Made by a program: the position numbers and the translations under genes. This document shows positions 34,601 through 42,590 of a stretch of DNA of 52,344 nt, in pieces (position 1 is the first letter of the stretch; each line of letters opens with the position of its first letter). The notes beneath the pieces are model-generated. The model was not told the DNA's origin. It was given only the letters and a program-made list of their open reading frames with translations, and made no database searches. The DNA is from an uncultured Alphaproteobacteria bacterium (GTDB lineage: Bacteria > Pseudomonadota > Alphaproteobacteria > RF32 > CAG-239): assembly GCA_944391615.1 (NCBI GenBank), contig CALXUE010000011.1, forward strand, positions 1-52,344, given 5' to 3'.

Positions 34601-35377
34601 ATGTATAGAAAATTTTTTTTAAGTGTTGTGGTGTTTGTGTCTTTGATAAACTTTATCAACCCTGCAGTTTCTCAGAGCACGGATGGAGTGCAGTCTTTTC
34701 AGTCTGCTCAAGATAACTGGCGGCGTATTAATCAAACTCAGCCGCAAACTGATAGCGAAAACCTTTCTATGTTACCAATCTTTCAACAAGATTTGGGTGG
34801 GGCGGCCGTTAATAATATTATTAATGCCGAAAATGTGTTTTGTTATCATATTTCCAATGTGCCTCAAGGTTATACCGGTTATACGCTCGATGGTATGGCC
34901 GTTACGGGCTATTGTGGTAGTATCGGGCCTAATTTGCGAAATGTTTTGTTTAGATTGTTTTTTGCTACTTCTGAATTTATTGATACTCAAAATGTAGCGC
35001 AATGCGTCATGGAACCTAAACTTATGTTTCGTTATGTCAGAGGGGTTGATTATACCGATGTCTTGGTTTCTTCTCCGTGTCAGGCCATTGCCGTGTTTTA
35101 TGGCGGAAAAGTTATGACTTATAATTTTGCTCCGGTGGCTCAAGTGTTTGATGCTATGATTAATTCTTTTCAAGAGCAAAATATGAACTTTGTATCTCCG
35201 GCGTTGTTGAATCAAATTGTTCCGGTCGGATATCCCTTAAATAATGAACAGCAGCAACTGGTCAGACAGGCTCAACAGCAAAATGCCGTTGTTCAACAGC
35301 CGGCGCAAAAAGCGACTACTTCTGCGCCTCAAGCAGCCGGTGGTTGGAATAATTTGCGAGTTAATATTCAGCGATAA
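34601..35377 (+). CDS. Secreted protein downstream of the prepilin-like adhesin, unknown
   Basis: The 258-residue protein has a signal peptide (1-24, A-V-S cleavage), a mid-region with paired Cys (V-F-C-Y-H...G-Y-C-G-S and Q-C-V-M...S-P-C-Q-A) and a Gln/Ala-rich C-terminal tail (about 212-245). No family is recognised. It has an AAGGAGAA ribosome site. Its location suggests co-function with the adhesin at the cell surface (inference). A strong terminator follows. Confidence 0.72.
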   Translation: MYRKFFLSVVVFVSLINFINPAVSQSTDGVQSFQSAQDNWRRINQTQPQTDSENLSMLPIFQQDLGGAAVNNIINAENVFCYHISNVPQGYTGYTLDGMAVTGYCGSIGPNLRNVLFRLFFATSEFIDTQNVAQCVMEPKLMFRYVRGVDYTDVLVSSPCQAIAVFYGGKVMTYNFAPVAQVFDAMINSFQEQNMNFVSPALLNQIVPVGYPLNNEQQQLVRQAQQQNAVVQQPAQKATTSAPQAAGGWNNLRVNIQR

Positions 35378-35380
35378 TCA

Positions 35381-35417
35381 AAAAAATCCCTTGAGAATAA
35401 ACTCAAGGGATTTTTTT
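35381..35417. terminator. Bidirectional terminator
   Basis: A 15-bp stem (35381-35395 with 35402-35416, core ATCCCTTGAG) separates the convergent genes ending at 35377 and 35437. Confidence 0.9.
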
Positions 35418-35436
35418 GATTGATGGGCTGGCAGGA

Positions 35437-35991
35437 TTATTTCAATTTTTCAATTGAAAATCCGCTCAGGCCTTCAGCTTTTGCGTTCCAAGTGTTTTGA
35501 CCGGCTTTTTGCCATTTGTCAATCTTGGTTTTGGCATAGCGGTTGTAGCGTTTTCCGGCATCGGTGTAAACTGTCCAACGTTTGCTCTTTTCTTCAACGG
35601 CATAATAAGTTTTGCCACTAGAGGTTTCTTTGATGACAAGCATGTTGGTGAATGTTTCAGGAATTGCTCCGAGCTTTTCTTGCAGACTCCATTTGCCTTC
35701 TTTTTTGAGGAAAACGGCGCTCTCTCCGAGATAAATACTTTCATACGGGCCATCGGTGATGTATTGCCCACCGTCGTCTTTCATTCCAAGATAATAAACG
35801 CTGTCTTGCCCGAGAACAAATTTGTCTTGATTGACTGAAGCTGATTGATAGGCGTTGTCAAATAACTTTGTTCCCTGATTGTTATACGCATAGAGTTCGC
35901 CGACTTTCATTCCTAAAAAGTAGTATTCACCCAAGTAAGTTATTTTGAGATAACCTGCTTCTTTTTGCAAATCAAGTTTATTCTTAGTCAA
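35437..35991 (-). CDS. WG-repeat-like protein with no ATG start (possibly 5'-truncated)
   Basis: The 184-residue frame is built from beta-hairpin-like units with aromatic/Gly pairs (Y-L-G-E-Y-Y-F-L-G, S-V-Y-Y-L-G-M-K-D-D-G-G, F-L-K-K-E-G-K-W-S-L), similar to WG-repeat or beta-propeller-like proteins. The only start near the frame beginning is TTG at 35989-35991, and it has no Shine-Dalgarno. The frame stays open upstream without any ATG. Either translation starts at TTG or a 5' part, perhaps a signal peptide, has been lost. No family is certain. Confidence 0.5.
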   Translation of the reverse strand: MTKNKLDLQKEAGYLKITYLGEYYFLGMKVGELYAYNNQGTKLFDNAYQSASVNQDKFVLGQDSVYYLGMKDDGGQYITDGPYESIYLGESAVFLKKEGKWSLQEKLGAIPETFTNMLVIKETSSGKTYYAVEEKSKRWTVYTDAGKRYNRYAKTKIDKWQKAGQNTWNAKAEGLSGFSIEKLK

Positions 35992-36323
35992 ATGTGTCGA
36001 TTTTAGACGATTTGTTCTTTCTATATTGAAATTGTTTTTTTGAAGACTATTTATTAGAAAATTATAATATGTAAATATTTTTTAGTTGCTTTTGTATTAG
36101 TAGTTGCTAATATAAATTGTGGATATGTCATATTATAATTTATGCGTAGGACGGAATTTCTGACGTGTTTTTTTCACTAGGGTTATTCTAACAATTTGAA
36201 CTTTCGTTTTATGCGGTGCATTTATTGGTATAAATTTATTGACAACAACTTCTAAAGGTTGTAACTTTGTGTTGTTGTTGTTAAAAAAATCAATTATTAG
36301 ATATAATTATATGAGGAGGTATA
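35992..36323. other. AT-rich intergenic region upstream of the cold-shock gene
   Basis: About 330 bases without a gene. It holds TTGACA (36239-36244), a hairpin CAACTT/AGGTTG just after it, and TATAAT (36302-36307) close to the csp start. The 36239 box with a leader of about 60-80 bases would be a typical long cold-shock 5' UTR; the TATAAT at 36302 would leave almost no leader. Neither can be proved from sequence. Confidence 0.4.
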
Positions 36324-36545
36324 ATGTTATACGGTGTATTGAAGTGGTTTAATACTAAAAAAGGTTATGGTTTTATTACTTCAGATGATAGTGGAAAAGA
36401 TGTTTTTGTTCATATTACGCAGATGCAAAAAGCTGGAATTAATCCGATTGTTGAAGGCGCTCATATGGCTTATGAACTTTATAACGATAAGGGGAGAATT
36501 GCCGCTGGCAACCTTTCCGTTATTGACGATAATAGTAAGATGTAG
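36324..36545 (+). CDS. csp: Cold-shock domain protein, CspA family
   Basis: The 73-residue protein is a single cold-shock domain: V-L-K-W-F-N-T-K-K-G-Y-G-F-I (RNP1 K-G-Y-G-F-I) and D-V-F-V-H-I (RNP2). It binds single-stranded RNA/DNA as a chaperone. Its ribosome site GAGGAGG is perfect. It is longer at the C-terminus than E. coli CspA by a few residues and lacks the usual A-x-N-V. A terminator follows, so it is monocistronic. Confidence 0.93.
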   Translation: MLYGVLKWFNTKKGYGFITSDDSGKDVFVHITQMQKAGINPIVEGAHMAYELYNDKGRIAAGNLSVIDDNSKM

Positions 36546-36560
36546 TCTTTAGTATAACAA

Positions 36561-36600
36561 AAAAACAGCTCTTGGGGTATCCTGAGGGCTGTTTTTTTTT
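36561..36600 (+). terminator. Terminator of the csp gene
   Basis: Stem AACAGC / GCTGTT (36564-36569, 36588-36593) with inner imperfect pairing and a run of nine T. Confidence 0.8.
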
Positions 36601-36618
36601 AGAAGGTGAGAAATTTTT

Positions 36619-37458
36619 TTATTGGGGAGATGCTTGGGGTTGCCATATGTAGGTTGTGCCATCTTGAGATAAAACTTTTTTCATTTTTGTTTTATCAGGC
36701 ATTGGCTGTAGATTAAAAAATTCTTTTTGGTGGGGTTGCAGCTCTTTGATGACTTTTGTTGTTTCTTGAGAAAACGCTTTGGTATAATCATTGGCACAAT
36801 CGATGATGTTTTGGGTAAAGTCGTTGTTTTCGGTAGACTTTTCTTTAACGCAAGCGCTGATTCTTTTGTGCCACTGGATGTTGTCAAAACGCGAAACCGC
36901 AATTTGTTTGGCGGCGTTGAGAATAGGCAGAGAAACTTCTTCTTTCGTAGAATCTTGAAGGTAGACCGGATTGAAAATATATAAATCAATAAAGGCATCC
37001 TCTAATGATAAGCCGTTGCTTTGTGTGAGTGCCTTTTGCATTTTGGTGAGTTGTTCTGTGTAGTAGGCTGTGGTTTTTTGTATGCTTTCTACGTTAAATT
37101 TTCCTTTATACAGGTCGATGTTTTGTTCGCGGATTTCTTCAATCGTTTTTTGTTTGACGTCAAGTTGATTGATGTTGCCGTCAAGTAGAGCCATTCTTAA
37201 TGAGGCGTCGGCATATTTTTCGGGGTGCTTTTGGCGAATCGCTAAAACCTCTGCGGCTTGGTCCGGTGTGTCTTTTGCGGCGTTGAGCATGGATAAGATG
37301 ATGGAATTTCTCGTGTCATAGAGCAAAACGGTATAAGTTAATTCTTCATTTATGGTATATTTTTGCACATCAAGGTAATTGGGCGGTGTTTCGTTTTGTT
37401 TGCAGCCGGTGAGAATGGTTAAAAATGAGAAGAGGAGGTTGATGTATTTTTTGTTCAT
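36619..37458 (-). CDS. Lipoprotein of unknown function
   Basis: The 279-residue protein has a lipoprotein signal (lipobox L-T-G-C, Cys at residue 19) and then a mostly helical, polar body. Two Cys lie close together near residues 205-222. No family is recognised. The ATG has AAGGAAAT about ten bases upstream. It is monocistronic and sits between csp and the tRNA-fMet promoter. Confidence 0.75.
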   Translation of the reverse strand: MNKKYINLLFSFLTILTGCKQNETPPNYLDVQKYTINEELTYTVLLYDTRNSIILSMLNAAKDTPDQAAEVLAIRQKHPEKYADASLRMALLDGNINQLDVKQKTIEEIREQNIDLYKGKFNVESIQKTTAYYTEQLTKMQKALTQSNGLSLEDAFIDLYIFNPVYLQDSTKEEVSLPILNAAKQIAVSRFDNIQWHKRISACVKEKSTENNDFTQNIIDCANDYTKAFSQETTKVIKELQPHQKEFFNLQPMPDKTKMKKVLSQDGTTYIWQPQASPQ

Positions 37459-37559
37459 GAGGGTTATTTCCTTAAGGTTAATTTTTTATGTATTGTATAA
37501 AAAAGTTTATAGAAATGTCAATTTAAAGCAAAAAATTGAATTTTTTTTCAAAATAGGCC

Positions 37560-37588
37560 TTGACAAACTGTGTAAAAAAGCGTATGTA
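37560..37588 (+). promoter_or_regulatory. Promoter of tRNA-fMet
   Basis: Consensus TTGACA (37560-37565), 17-base spacer, TATGTA (37583-37588), 16 bases before the tRNA 5' end. Confidence 0.75.
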
Positions 37589-37603
37589 ATGCACATCATT
37601 TAT

Positions 37604-37680
<77 letters not shown>

Positions 37681-37692
37681 AATAGAAAAAAG

Positions 37693-37716
37693 CCAGCCCT
37701 TGAGGCTGGTTTTTTT
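37693..37716 (+). terminator. Terminator of tRNA-fMet
   Basis: Stem CCAGCC / GGCTGG (37693-37698, 37704-37709) with seven T. Confidence 0.82.
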
Positions 37717-37735
37717 CTTTTTGTATGGCGCGGCT

Positions 37736-37848
37736 GATTTGAACCTACGAAAAAAGTAGGTTCACGCCAAGTGAAAGGCGGGCGAAGAACGCCGGTGAGC
37801 GTAGCGAATGAACGCGAAGGAACAAGCGTTGCAAAGCAACGTCGCGGA
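37736..37848. mobile_element. Scrambled tRNA-derived, palindrome-rich insert after tRNA-fMet
   Basis: It begins with GATTTGAACCTAC (37736-37748), the exact reverse complement of the tRNA T arm (37653-37665). Then comes a forward partial T arm GTAGGTTCA (37756-37764), 84 bases of GC-rich hairpin-forming sequence (CGTTGC/GCAACG at 37827-37841, GGCG/CGCC near 37781-37793), and then the second 34-bp repeat. It encodes no protein. It could be a remnant of tRNA-site integration or a small repetitive element; the type is inferred. Confidence 0.5.
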
Positions 37849-37882
37849 CAAATCCTGCCCCCGCAACCAAATAGAAAAAAGC
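37849..37882 (+). repeat. 34-bp direct repeat, copy 2
   Basis: Identical to 37660-37693 and followed by its own hairpin terminator (37879-37907). Confidence 0.95.
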
Positions 37883-37912
37883 TAATTCGATAAGAATTAG
37901 CTTTTTTCTTTT
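37879..37912. terminator. Terminator after the second tRNA 3'-end copy
   Basis: A 10-bp stem AAGCTAATTC / GAATTAGCTT (37879-37888, 37894-37903) with T-runs on both strands. It also serves the minus-strand gene ending at 37915. Confidence 0.83.
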
Positions 37913-37914
37913 GA

Positions 37915-38289
37915 TTAATCATTACATCCGCAGGTTAAGATAAGTGCTTCGCTTTGGGATTTGACTATCATGTCCAGAACCTTTTGATAGCATATAAAAT
38001 CAAAAGCCTGCGCAGGTCTTTGATAATCATTATTGTTTATCCAAGCTGGTCTTCCGTAGGCCTTACGATGACGATACTCGTTTTCGGATATTGAGGTGTA
38101 GTGGTCATCTCTTGTCCAGTATATCATCGGTATTGTGATACTTTCTTTTTCCTTATCATCTAAGGCATTGAACAGTTCTTCTGCTAGCAAAATCAAGCGT
38201 GGATAATTTTGGCTCAAATTAATTAATTTGGGAATTAGTTTTACTCTTTCTGATTGCGGCAGGGATGTAACAAATTTTTTTAGGAGCAA
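37915..38289 (-). CDS. Hypothetical protein, TTG or earlier non-ATG start
   Basis: The 124-residue product from TTG 38289 is hydrophilic and ends L-T-C-G-C-N-D. The frame stays open further upstream (toward 38350) with sensible sequence (W-W-L-E-H-E-Q-L-E) but no ATG. No family is recognised. It reads as a genuine protein by composition and ends at a terminator. The 5' end overlaps the open region of the divergent 38228-38767 frame, so at least one of the two starts is not as drawn. Confidence 0.5.
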   Translation of the reverse strand: MLLKKFVTSLPQSERVKLIPKLINLSQNYPRLILLAEELFNALDDKEKESITIPMIYWTRDDHYTSISENEYRHRKAYGRPAWINNNDYQRPAQAFDFICYQKVLDMIVKSQSEALILTCGCND

Positions 38290-38329
38290 AAAGCACTCTA
38301 ATTGTTCATGTTCCAGCCACCAAGAAATT

Positions 38330-38767
38330 TTGCAAAAGTACGAATTTTGTGTTTCTTATCATCCGTTGGTCTTGGTTGATGAAAAAGGTTTGGAATTTGC
38401 TCCTTTCCATGGTAAAAACGAGATTTTTTCTTTTAAACTGATTGATAAAAATTCTGTTTTGCCCGATATGTGCTGCGCTTTGAAAATAGGTATTACCGGT
38501 GTTGAAACAGTTTTTTTAGGTGGAACGGAATATCGTTTGCTTTTTGATGTTTGTTTGGTACCTGCGGAGTATTCTGATCGGTGGTGTGTCGATGCTGTGG
38601 AAAATGACAAATATTGCTTTATTCATCCGATTATGGGAAAGCTCAAACTGCCTCAATCTGATTTTCCCGAACTTAAAGTGGGAGAGTGGGTGGTGTTGAA
38701 ACAGGTGGTTTATAAACCATGGTGGAATTCAGCCTATTCTGTTTCTTATCAATTTGTGAAGAAGTAA
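38330..38767 (+). CDS. Hypothetical protein, non-ATG start
   Basis: From TTG 38330 the product has 145 residues. It is beta-rich, with A-L-K-I-G-I-T-G-V-E-T-V-F-L-G-G-T-E-Y-R and V-G-E-W-V-V-L-K-Q-V-V-Y near the C-terminus. The frame is open back to 38228 (also TTG) but has no ATG. No family is recognised. It ends at a strong hairpin. The start is uncertain; a lost 5' end or frameshift is possible because the upstream frame with ATG 38308 stops soon. Confidence 0.5.
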   Translation: MQKYEFCVSYHPLVLVDEKGLEFAPFHGKNEIFSFKLIDKNSVLPDMCCALKIGITGVETVFLGGTEYRLLFDVCLVPAEYSDRWCVDAVENDKYCFIHPIMGKLKLPQSDFPELKVGEWVVLKQVVYKPWWNSAYSVSYQFVKK

Positions 38768-38769
38768 AA

Positions 38770-38805
38770 ATAAAAGCTCCGAAATTTTCGGAGCTTTTAT
38801 TTTTA
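38770..38805. terminator. Bidirectional terminator
   Basis: A near-perfect 15-bp stem (core AAAAGCTCCGAAA / TTTCGGAGCTTTT, 38770-38800) lies between convergent genes ending at 38767 and 38803. Confidence 0.87.
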
Positions 38806-39801
38806 TGCTTGTTTTTGTGCCAGAGCTTGTTTCTTTCTTTCGGCCTTTATCTCGTCTATTTGGTTTTGACGGCGGATTTTGTGATAAGTTTCATAACTTA
38901 TCAAAACAATGCCCGAAATAACAAGCGGGAGAAGGTAGTATATAATGCGGTAAGCAATTAATGCGCCAAAGAGCAGGGCTGTATTATGTTCTCCCGGGAT
39001 GATGAGTAAAAACAGGCCTTCAAATACACCTAGACCTCCGGGGACTTGTGAAAATACACCCAAAACGGCAGCTATGATGAATACGCCCATAAATGTTGTG
39101 AAGGGAATGGGAACAAAGGCCGTTAAGGTTGAATAAAGCACCAATGAGGCCATTAAAATATCTGCACCGCCGATAAACACTTGCTCTAAGGCCATCCGTA
39201 CGGTCGGTATTTCAAATTTGATGTCTTTAATGGTTATCGGTTCTTTGTAAAAAGCGCAGATGCCAAAATAAATGGCCAAACCGATGGCTGAAATGATGGT
39301 GACCGTCAGCGTGGTGACATGTGAGACTGAGCCCGCGCCAAAAGCATGTGACGGGGTTAAAAAGTAGCCGACGATGATTAAGAAAAAGCAAGCTACCAGG
39401 TAGGTAAAACCTGAAAAGGTGACCATTCTCACAATCTCTGAACCATGAAAACGCCAACGTGTGTATAAGCGATAGCGAATCGCTCCGCCTGACACAATTG
39501 CATGGCCGGCATTGTTGCTGACCGAAAAGCCAATAAAACCGGCAAAAATCCATTTCCATGCAGCTAATGGACGCTTGATGTAACGCAAAGCCAGCCAGTC
39601 ATAAGAGGATAGGGCAACGTAGCCCAAAAATGAGGCCAGACAAGCCATCCAGAGGTTGTGCGCCGGTATGCTCAGCAGGGCATTTTTGATGTCTGACAGC
39701 TGGTATTTTGAGAGCTGTACATAAATCATATATGCTGCCAAAGCGAAGAAAAACAGTCCTGACCATGACAAGATTTTTTTGAATATTCTCTTAAACTGCA
39801 T
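38803..39801 (-). CDS. YbhN/UPF0104 (lysylphosphatidylglycerol synthase TM region-like) membrane protein
   Basis: The 332-residue polytopic protein has about eight TM helices. Signature stretches include G-F-S-V-S-N-N-A-G-H-A-I-V-S-G-G-A-I-R-Y-R (family motif), F-S-G-F-T-Y-L and S-Q-V-P-G-G-L-G-V-F-E-G. This matches the YbhN/AglD/MprF-N flippase-like family; the lipid or substrate is unknown. The C-terminus is basic and cytoplasmic. The ATG has AAGGAAAA upstream. It is monocistronic. Confidence 0.87.
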   Translation of the reverse strand: MQFKRIFKKILSWSGLFFFALAAYMIYVQLSKYQLSDIKNALLSIPAHNLWMACLASFLGYVALSSYDWLALRYIKRPLAAWKWIFAGFIGFSVSNNAGHAIVSGGAIRYRLYTRWRFHGSEIVRMVTFSGFTYLVACFFLIIVGYFLTPSHAFGAGSVSHVTTLTVTIISAIGLAIYFGICAFYKEPITIKDIKFEIPTVRMALEQVFIGGADILMASLVLYSTLTAFVPIPFTTFMGVFIIAAVLGVFSQVPGGLGVFEGLFLLIIPGEHNTALLFGALIAYRIIYYLLPLVISGIVLISYETYHKIRRQNQIDEIKAERKKQALAQKQA

Positions 39802-39890
39802 TAATTTTTTTTCCTTAATCTTTTGTTTCTAAGTTATGAATATATATATTCGTTCTTAAAATAGCAATAGGGATATATTGGTTATTCTTA

Positions 39891-41606
39891 TCAAATTTTG
39901 GCGCAGGCTTGCTTGAGCCATTCTTGAACATTGGGGGCGAGCTCTTTGCTTAAAGTTTGTTCTATGCGTTCGTGGTAACGGTTGAGCCAATCTTTTTCTT
40001 CTTTGTTTAAGAGTTTGTCATTAATCAAATGTTTATCTATCGGGACAAGCGTTAAGGGAACAAAACTTAAGGTGTTGCTTTGGGCATTAGCGGTGATTTC
40101 AACCAAATTTTCAATGCGGATGCCATAAGCATTTTCTTTATAATATCCGGGTTCTATGGAGGTTATCATTCCTGCTTGCAGAGGATAAGTCGACCCTGAG
40201 GTTGATATTCTTAGGGGGCATTCATGCACATTCAGAAAGCAGCCAACGCCGTGTCCGGTGCCGTGGTGGTAATCTTTGCCTTCTTTCCATAAATCAAGCC
40301 TTGCCAAAGCATCAAGGTTTTGGCCTGTGGTGCCTTGTGGAAATAGGGCTTGGCTTAAGCGAATGTGACCTTTTAGAACCAAGGTGAAGTTATTTATCAT
40401 TTCTTGCGTGGGCTTGCCTATAGCTATCGTACGGGTGATATCCGTTGTTCCATCATAATATTGTGCGCCGCTGTCCAGTAATAATAGCGAGCCTGATTTG
40501 AGCTCTTTATTGGTTTTGGCCGTGGGATGGTAATGCACGATGGCGGCATTGCTGCCAAAGGCGGCAATGGTTTCAAAGCTTTCTGAAAAAAAGTTTTTGC
40601 CTTGAGCGCGAAATTCATGCAGTTTGTTGACAATTTCAAGTTCGGTTTGGCCTTCAAAATTGTTTTCAAGCCAATATAAAAAGTTTATAACCGCCAGGGC
40701 GTCTCTTTTATGTGCTTTTCTTATTCCCTGAAGTTCTATCGGGTTTTTGACGGCCTTTTGTATTTCGCATATGTCAGTGTGTTGGTATAAGTTGATTTTG
40801 TGCTTTTGAGCAAGTTTGGCAATGTATAACGGGGTGTTTTTTTCATCTATATATACATTGGTTTTTTTGTGCTTTTTTAAGAAGGAATCTAATTCGGTTA
40901 GGTTATAGGTTGCAAAATTTGGGGTGATTTTGCCAAAGTCCAGGTTGCCGCCGAAAACGGCAATCTCTCCGTTTTGGCCAACCCAAGCGTAGGCTCTGAT
41001 AATCGGTGTGTCGGGCAGGCATTTGGAGCGAAGATTTAACAACCACGAAACACTGTCTGACGCGCAAAAAAGCCAGCCGTCTTTGTGATGATTGTTCAGA
41101 AATGACATGATACTGCCAATTTTTTCTTCTCTGGAGATACCCGCGTATTCAATATTTTGTTCAAAAACGCGGCCTTTGACCAATGGTAGGTCTTTATCAA
41201 TTAGCTCTTCAATTGCATAAATTTTTATTTGCGGGAGTTTGTTTTGCAGTTTTGAATATTCGGCAATGGAAATTGTTTGCGGATTGAGCCCGAGTTTGAA
41301 GCCTTCGGGAAGGTTTGCTCTCATCCAATCGTACATGGAAATTTTGGTGGTGCAGATAACTTCAACCTCTGTCGAATCGGTTTCTTCCGGGGCTTGAAGT
41401 TCATAACGACCATCTACAAACAAGTATGATTTGCCTTCCCTCATAATCAGCAATGTTCCGGCTGAGCCAGAAAATCCGCATAATTTCATAATTTTGTTTT
41501 CTGCCGGATGAATATCTTCACTGATGAACATATTATTGCGCGGTAGCAAATAACCATCGATTTTGTTTTGTTTCATGGTATGTATGAGGGATTCAGTTTT
41601 TATCAT
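39891..41606 (-). CDS. pepP: Xaa-Pro aminopeptidase (M24B), three-domain type
   Basis: The 571-residue protein has two creatinase-like N-terminal domains (about 1-290) and a pita-bread catalytic domain. Metal ligands are visible in L-L-L-D-S-G-A-Q-Y, T-T-D-I-T-R-T, G-H-G-V-G, S-I-E-P-G-Y and I-R-I-E-N. The length fits the long form of aminopeptidase P, which removes N-terminal residues before Pro. The start ATG overlaps the prmA stop by one base (TAATG) and has GGAGAAAG upstream, so it is translationally coupled to prmA. An upstream in-frame ATG (41636) lies inside prmA and is rejected. Confidence 0.93.
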   Translation of the reverse strand: MIKTESLIHTMKQNKIDGYLLPRNNMFISEDIHPAENKIMKLCGFSGSAGTLLIMREGKSYLFVDGRYELQAPEETDSTEVEVICTTKISMYDWMRANLPEGFKLGLNPQTISIAEYSKLQNKLPQIKIYAIEELIDKDLPLVKGRVFEQNIEYAGISREEKIGSIMSFLNNHHKDGWLFCASDSVSWLLNLRSKCLPDTPIIRAYAWVGQNGEIAVFGGNLDFGKITPNFATYNLTELDSFLKKHKKTNVYIDEKNTPLYIAKLAQKHKINLYQHTDICEIQKAVKNPIELQGIRKAHKRDALAVINFLYWLENNFEGQTELEIVNKLHEFRAQGKNFFSESFETIAAFGSNAAIVHYHPTAKTNKELKSGSLLLLDSGAQYYDGTTDITRTIAIGKPTQEMINNFTLVLKGHIRLSQALFPQGTTGQNLDALARLDLWKEGKDYHHGTGHGVGCFLNVHECPLRISTSGSTYPLQAGMITSIEPGYYKENAYGIRIENLVEITANAQSNTLSFVPLTLVPIDKHLINDKLLNKEEKDWLNRYHERIEQTLSKELAPNVQEWLKQACAKI

Positions 41607-42490
41607 TATTCTTTCTCCATAACGGCCGTGCACCAATTATTGATGATGTTGCATTTGACTAATTTCAGCCCTTGTTGTTCGTGGGCGGTGATGACCCAGT
41701 CTTTTTGTTCTTCCACAAAGCCGGATAAAATGCAGTATCCGCCTTGGCGAAGGGCTTGAAACAGTGCTGGGGCCATTTCAATCAGCGGGCGTGCCAAAAT
41801 GTTTGAAAAAATAAGATCATAGGGGGCGTTTTGTGAAACTGCCGGTGTTTTGTAGCCATCACCAGAAAAGGCTTGTATGTGGTCTTCTTCATGGTTGGTG
41901 GCAGCATTTTGCAGGGTGACAATGACGGCTTCGTCATCAATGTCAACTGCGGTTATGCGGCTGTTTTTGCCAAGCAGTTTGGCCGCGCCTAAAGCCAAAA
42001 TACCGGAGCCGGTGCCCATATCCAGAATATTTTGCGGTATAAAGTTTTTTTGGTGGTACAGCCAGCATAATGCCTCCAGACAGCCTTTGGTTGTCGGATG
42101 TTCGGAGCCAAAAGCCGTTGCGGCATAAATTTGCAGCGGAATTTTATTGGTTTGCGGTTGGGATTTTTCATGTATGCCGTATATCAGAAAATCAGCCACT
42201 TCTACCGGTGCAAATTTTATGACATAATCTTTTAGCCAGTTGCTGCTTTCAAGCAAAGTTTTTTGATATGGCGGCAGAGATATTCCTTGGTTTTGTGCTG
42301 CTTGCTTAAAGTCTGCCTCATTAAAATTTATGTCTGCATAAGCGCTTAAAACTTCTTTGCCGTTATCTTGATAGTCTAGGGCTGAGGTTGTGAAGTATTC
42401 ATCAATAAAATTGCTTAAGGTTTCGGGGTATGTTTCTGCTGCGGCAAATGTTATTTGCCAGCAACTGCCGCCTTTGTTTTCTTTGGTCAT
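41606..42490 (-). CDS. prmA: Ribosomal protein L11 methyltransferase
   Basis: The 294-residue protein has a short N-terminal domain, a linker, and a Rossmann methyltransferase domain with motif I I-L-D-M-G-T-G-S-G-I-L-A-L-G-A, an acidic D-I-D-D-E-A, and N-I-L-A-R-P-L (N-P-P-Y-like motif in PrmA form). The T-x-A-F-G-S-x-x-H-P-T-T motif before it is PrmA-specific. It trimethylates L11. The start follows AGGAAAA. Its TAA overlaps the pepP start. Confidence 0.94.
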   Translation of the reverse strand: MTKENKGGSCWQITFAAAETYPETLSNFIDEYFTTSALDYQDNGKEVLSAYADINFNEADFKQAAQNQGISLPPYQKTLLESSNWLKDYVIKFAPVEVADFLIYGIHEKSQPQTNKIPLQIYAATAFGSEHPTTKGCLEALCWLYHQKNFIPQNILDMGTGSGILALGAAKLLGKNSRITAVDIDDEAVIVTLQNAATNHEEDHIQAFSGDGYKTPAVSQNAPYDLIFSNILARPLIEMAPALFQALRQGGYCILSGFVEEQKDWVITAHEQQGLKLVKCNIINNWCTAVMEKE

Positions 42491-42590
42491 TTTTTTCCTA
42501 ATCTTTTTTCAGATGCTAAATATTTGTTTACTTTATTGTGATAATAACTGGTATTATTTAATATTCAAAGTGTTTTTTGAGAGTTTAACT

